DNA from: Intoshia linei
Taxonomy: Eukaryota; Orthonectida; Rhopaluridae
Reading direction: 5' to 3'
Assembly (NCBI GenBank): GCA_001642005.1
Contig: LWCA01000262.1
Coordinates: 1-35,672, forward strand
DNA: 35,672 nt
How positions within the stretch are numbered: the stretch's first letter is position 1; every line of letters starts with the position of its first letter. Below, one piece after another: positions 33,568 to 35,672 of the stretch. The notes beneath the pieces are model-generated. The model saw nothing but the letters and a program-made list of their open reading frames with translations. It had not been told where the DNA came from and did no database searches. The position numbers and the translations under genes were made by a program.

Positions 33568-35376
33568 ATGTTGAAGGTAAACTATGTGTAAACTTAATCA
33601 CAAATTAATTAGATTAAACCATCAAAGTTGGTACAGATTGGAGTAGGTTCGCTTGTATTCGCATTTTCAATTGGACTGTGTAAAAATAATAAAACCTGTT
33701 GGTCAGCTGTCATGTCAGTAGCACAAATGATACCAGCAGAAACCAGTCACAATCTAACCATAAAATTGGCATCATTCAAAATTGTACCACATTCAAAATG
33801 TAATGAAAAGTGTGAAAGATTATCAGTAGATTAATGATACAATAATTTTTACTTTTTTTTAAATTAGAACAACATTTTGAATTTAAGATTTGATAAACCA
33901 ATAGGACTAGCTGCTGGTTTCGATAAACAAGGCCAGGCGATGGGCAGTTTGTTAAAAATTGGATTCAGTTTTATAGAAGTTGGTACTATTACTCCATTGC
34001 CACAATATGGTAATCCAAAACCCCGCTTGCATCGTCTGGTTAAAAACAAATGCATTTTAAATAGGTGATTTATATTATGGTGGTTTTCAAGATCAACAAT
34101 ATTTATCAAACTCCCTTCCCTCGTGAAAAATTTAATTTTCCACGATTCAGTGTACGTGTATTGAGGGTTATTTAAAATTTTGTTAATCAACTTTCTTGAA
34201 ATTCTCAGACTCTTAGTAGTTTCTCCTACATTTATATTCTATATACGGGCAACGTTTTTTCATGTAATTTTTGTCCTAATCACCGATCCGCGTTGTAAAT
34301 TTTTGTTTGGTTATGAACTGGGTACGAACTTATAATGCCCTGTTTCCTATCCAAGTTACTGATATTTATTAAACATGACACCGACTATTATACACATTAA
34401 TAATGACAATAAAAATCCAAATCTGTAAAACATGAATCAAAAACTTTTTTATTTTTTAATTTTTTAAATGGCCTTTATTGTGTACACGGCTCACCGATGG
34501 ACTCTATTTTGATTCCCTTATTGTATCCGATCATTTATAAAACATAAACCAAAAATTAGATTTGGATTCAATAGTGACGGTTACACAGCCGTTGCTGAAA
34601 GATTGGCTAAATTCAAATCAAAAAATACTTCGAAACCCATATTTGTCAGTATAGGGTGTAATAAAACTTCAATTGACACAGACAATGAAATAACGGATTA
34701 TGTTAAAGGATATGAAACATTTTGCACACTTGCCGATGCTATCGTAATTAATATTTCCAGTCCCAACACTCCTGGACTTCGACAAATTCAAAAATCTGAT
34801 AAATTAGAAAAAATTATTACTTCTATTCAAAATTTAAATTTTGTTAAAACACCACCCATATTTTTAAAGTTGTCTCCTGACATTTCAAATGAACACGTTG
34901 AAAAAATTGCAAATTTTGTCATGCAAAATAGTGGTAAATGTAAAGTTGAAATTGCTGGTTTTATAATATCAAATACTACTAAACAAAGAGATTTCGATAT
35001 GAAAAATAATAAAGAATTCCGTAAAGTCATGAAGGAAGGTTACACGGAAAATGGAGGTTTGAGTGGTCCGCCTCTAAAAAATATATCTACCGGTCTTATT
35101 CGAAACGTGCACAAACTGACAAACGGTAAATGTATCATTATTGGTGTGGGCGGTGTTGAAAATGGTCAAGACGCTCTGGATAAAATAGAATCTGGTGCTT
35201 CTCTAGTTCAGATATACACAAGTTTTGTGTATGGTGGCCCTCCTACAGTTGACAAAATAAATTTGGAACTTGATGATTTATTAAAGTAAGTACAGATAAA
35301 TACATTAATTAAGAAAATTCATAGAAAAAAAGGATACAATCATATTAGACAAGCCATTGGATCAAGAAATAACTAA
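33568..35376 (+). CDS. DHODH: Dihydroorotate dehydrogenase, mitochondrial class 2, 398 aa
   Basis: Exons: 33568-33576, 33613-33825, 33868-34064, 34560-35285, 35325-35376; total 1197 nt. The enzyme oxidises dihydroorotate to orotate with ubiquinone as acceptor, the fourth step of pyrimidine synthesis, on the inner mitochondrial membrane. The N-terminus [11 protein letters not shown] is a basic targeting segment, followed by a hydrophobic segment [13 protein letters not shown] (residues ~12-24). The quinone-tunnel region aligns as [14 protein letters not shown]. Core motifs: [16 protein letters not shown] (~79-94), [29 protein letters not shown] (~139), [12 protein letters not shown] with catalytic Ser207 (class 2 enzymes use Ser), GGLSGPPL, and the FMN phosphate site [14 protein letters not shown] plus [11 protein letters not shown]. 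The length is close to the human enzyme (395 aa). Start choice: the 9-nt first coding exon joined by a 36-nt intron gives the expected targeting peptide; the frame is closed just upstream of 33613. Confidence 0.92.
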
Positions 35377-35672
35377 TCATTTTAAATCATTTTTCTAAAA
35401 GATGGTATATATTTTAATAATAAATAATTAACCTAGCCGAAGTAAGCATTATCTTATACGTTTCCGGATATTCTACCATTACATTCAAAAAATCTCGCTT
35501 ATTGAGTATGAATAATTGACTATAAAATTTTGAACAAACTGTAGCTGTTCGTTTATTTGATTCGGAAAAATCCATTAAACTAGTTTAATTCGAGAAATAT
35601 CTTATTTGTCAATATTTGATTACCGAAACTGTCAGTATTTTAATAAAAAATTGTCAGTATAAATATTAAAAT
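35377..35672. other. DHODH 3' flank, no gene recognised
   Basis: AATAATAAATAATTAACC at 35416-35433 includes AATAAA (35419-35424) and could be the DHODH polyadenylation signal. The remaining sequence to the window end shows no recognisable exon. Confidence 0.4.

Overview
The window is a strongly AT-rich piece of a eukaryotic nuclear genome, most likely from a small or simplified metazoan. Many introns are only 34-50 nt long, the code is standard, and the recognisable genes are animal-type: ornithine decarboxylase antizyme with its +1 frameshift, a mitochondrial class 2 dihydroorotate dehydrogenase, an ANKAR-like ankyrin/armadillo protein, and secreted furin-like cysteine-rich proteins. Extreme intron compaction at this AT content recalls orthonectid-like parasites, but nothing in the sequence fixes the species. 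All splice models were read by eye; they keep frame across every junction, but there is no transcript support.

Left part (1-4617): mostly repeats. It holds the 3' end of a decayed hAT transposon, the last two exons of an OAS-type nucleotidyltransferase-like gene (minus strand), two near full-length copies of a dispersed modular repeat, and a short coding-like stretch whose stop codon overlaps the next gene's start. From 4618 to 11928 (plus strand) lies a complete 24-exon ANKAR-like gene (1467 aa predicted). Its introns carry a ~65-bp tandem array and a dispersed repeat copy.

Middle and right (13531-33115, minus strand): an antizyme gene, then two tandem paralogous genes, B (15057-24173) and A (24356-33115), only 182 bp apart. 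Each encodes a signal peptide followed by 22 cysteine modules, about one per exon. Every intron is in phase 1, so every internal exon is a symmetric 1-1 unit, and the order and lengths of the exons match almost perfectly between the two genes. The 3' end of both genes resolves best as a 15-nt exon followed by six consecutive 3-nt microexons and a short terminal exon. The encoded octapeptide TLELGKEI is identical in A and B, with only synonymous differences. This microexon chain is the most unusual thing in the window.

Far right (33568-35376, plus strand): a complete five-exon DHODH gene (398 aa), divergent from gene A across a ~450-bp shared upstream region. Non-autonomous hAT-like and mariner-like elements with visible terminal inverted repeats sit in introns of genes A and B. 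The genes do not form an obvious pathway; antizyme (polyamine control) and DHODH (pyrimidine synthesis) are housekeeping, ANKAR is of unknown role, and the A/B pair looks lineage-specific and secreted.
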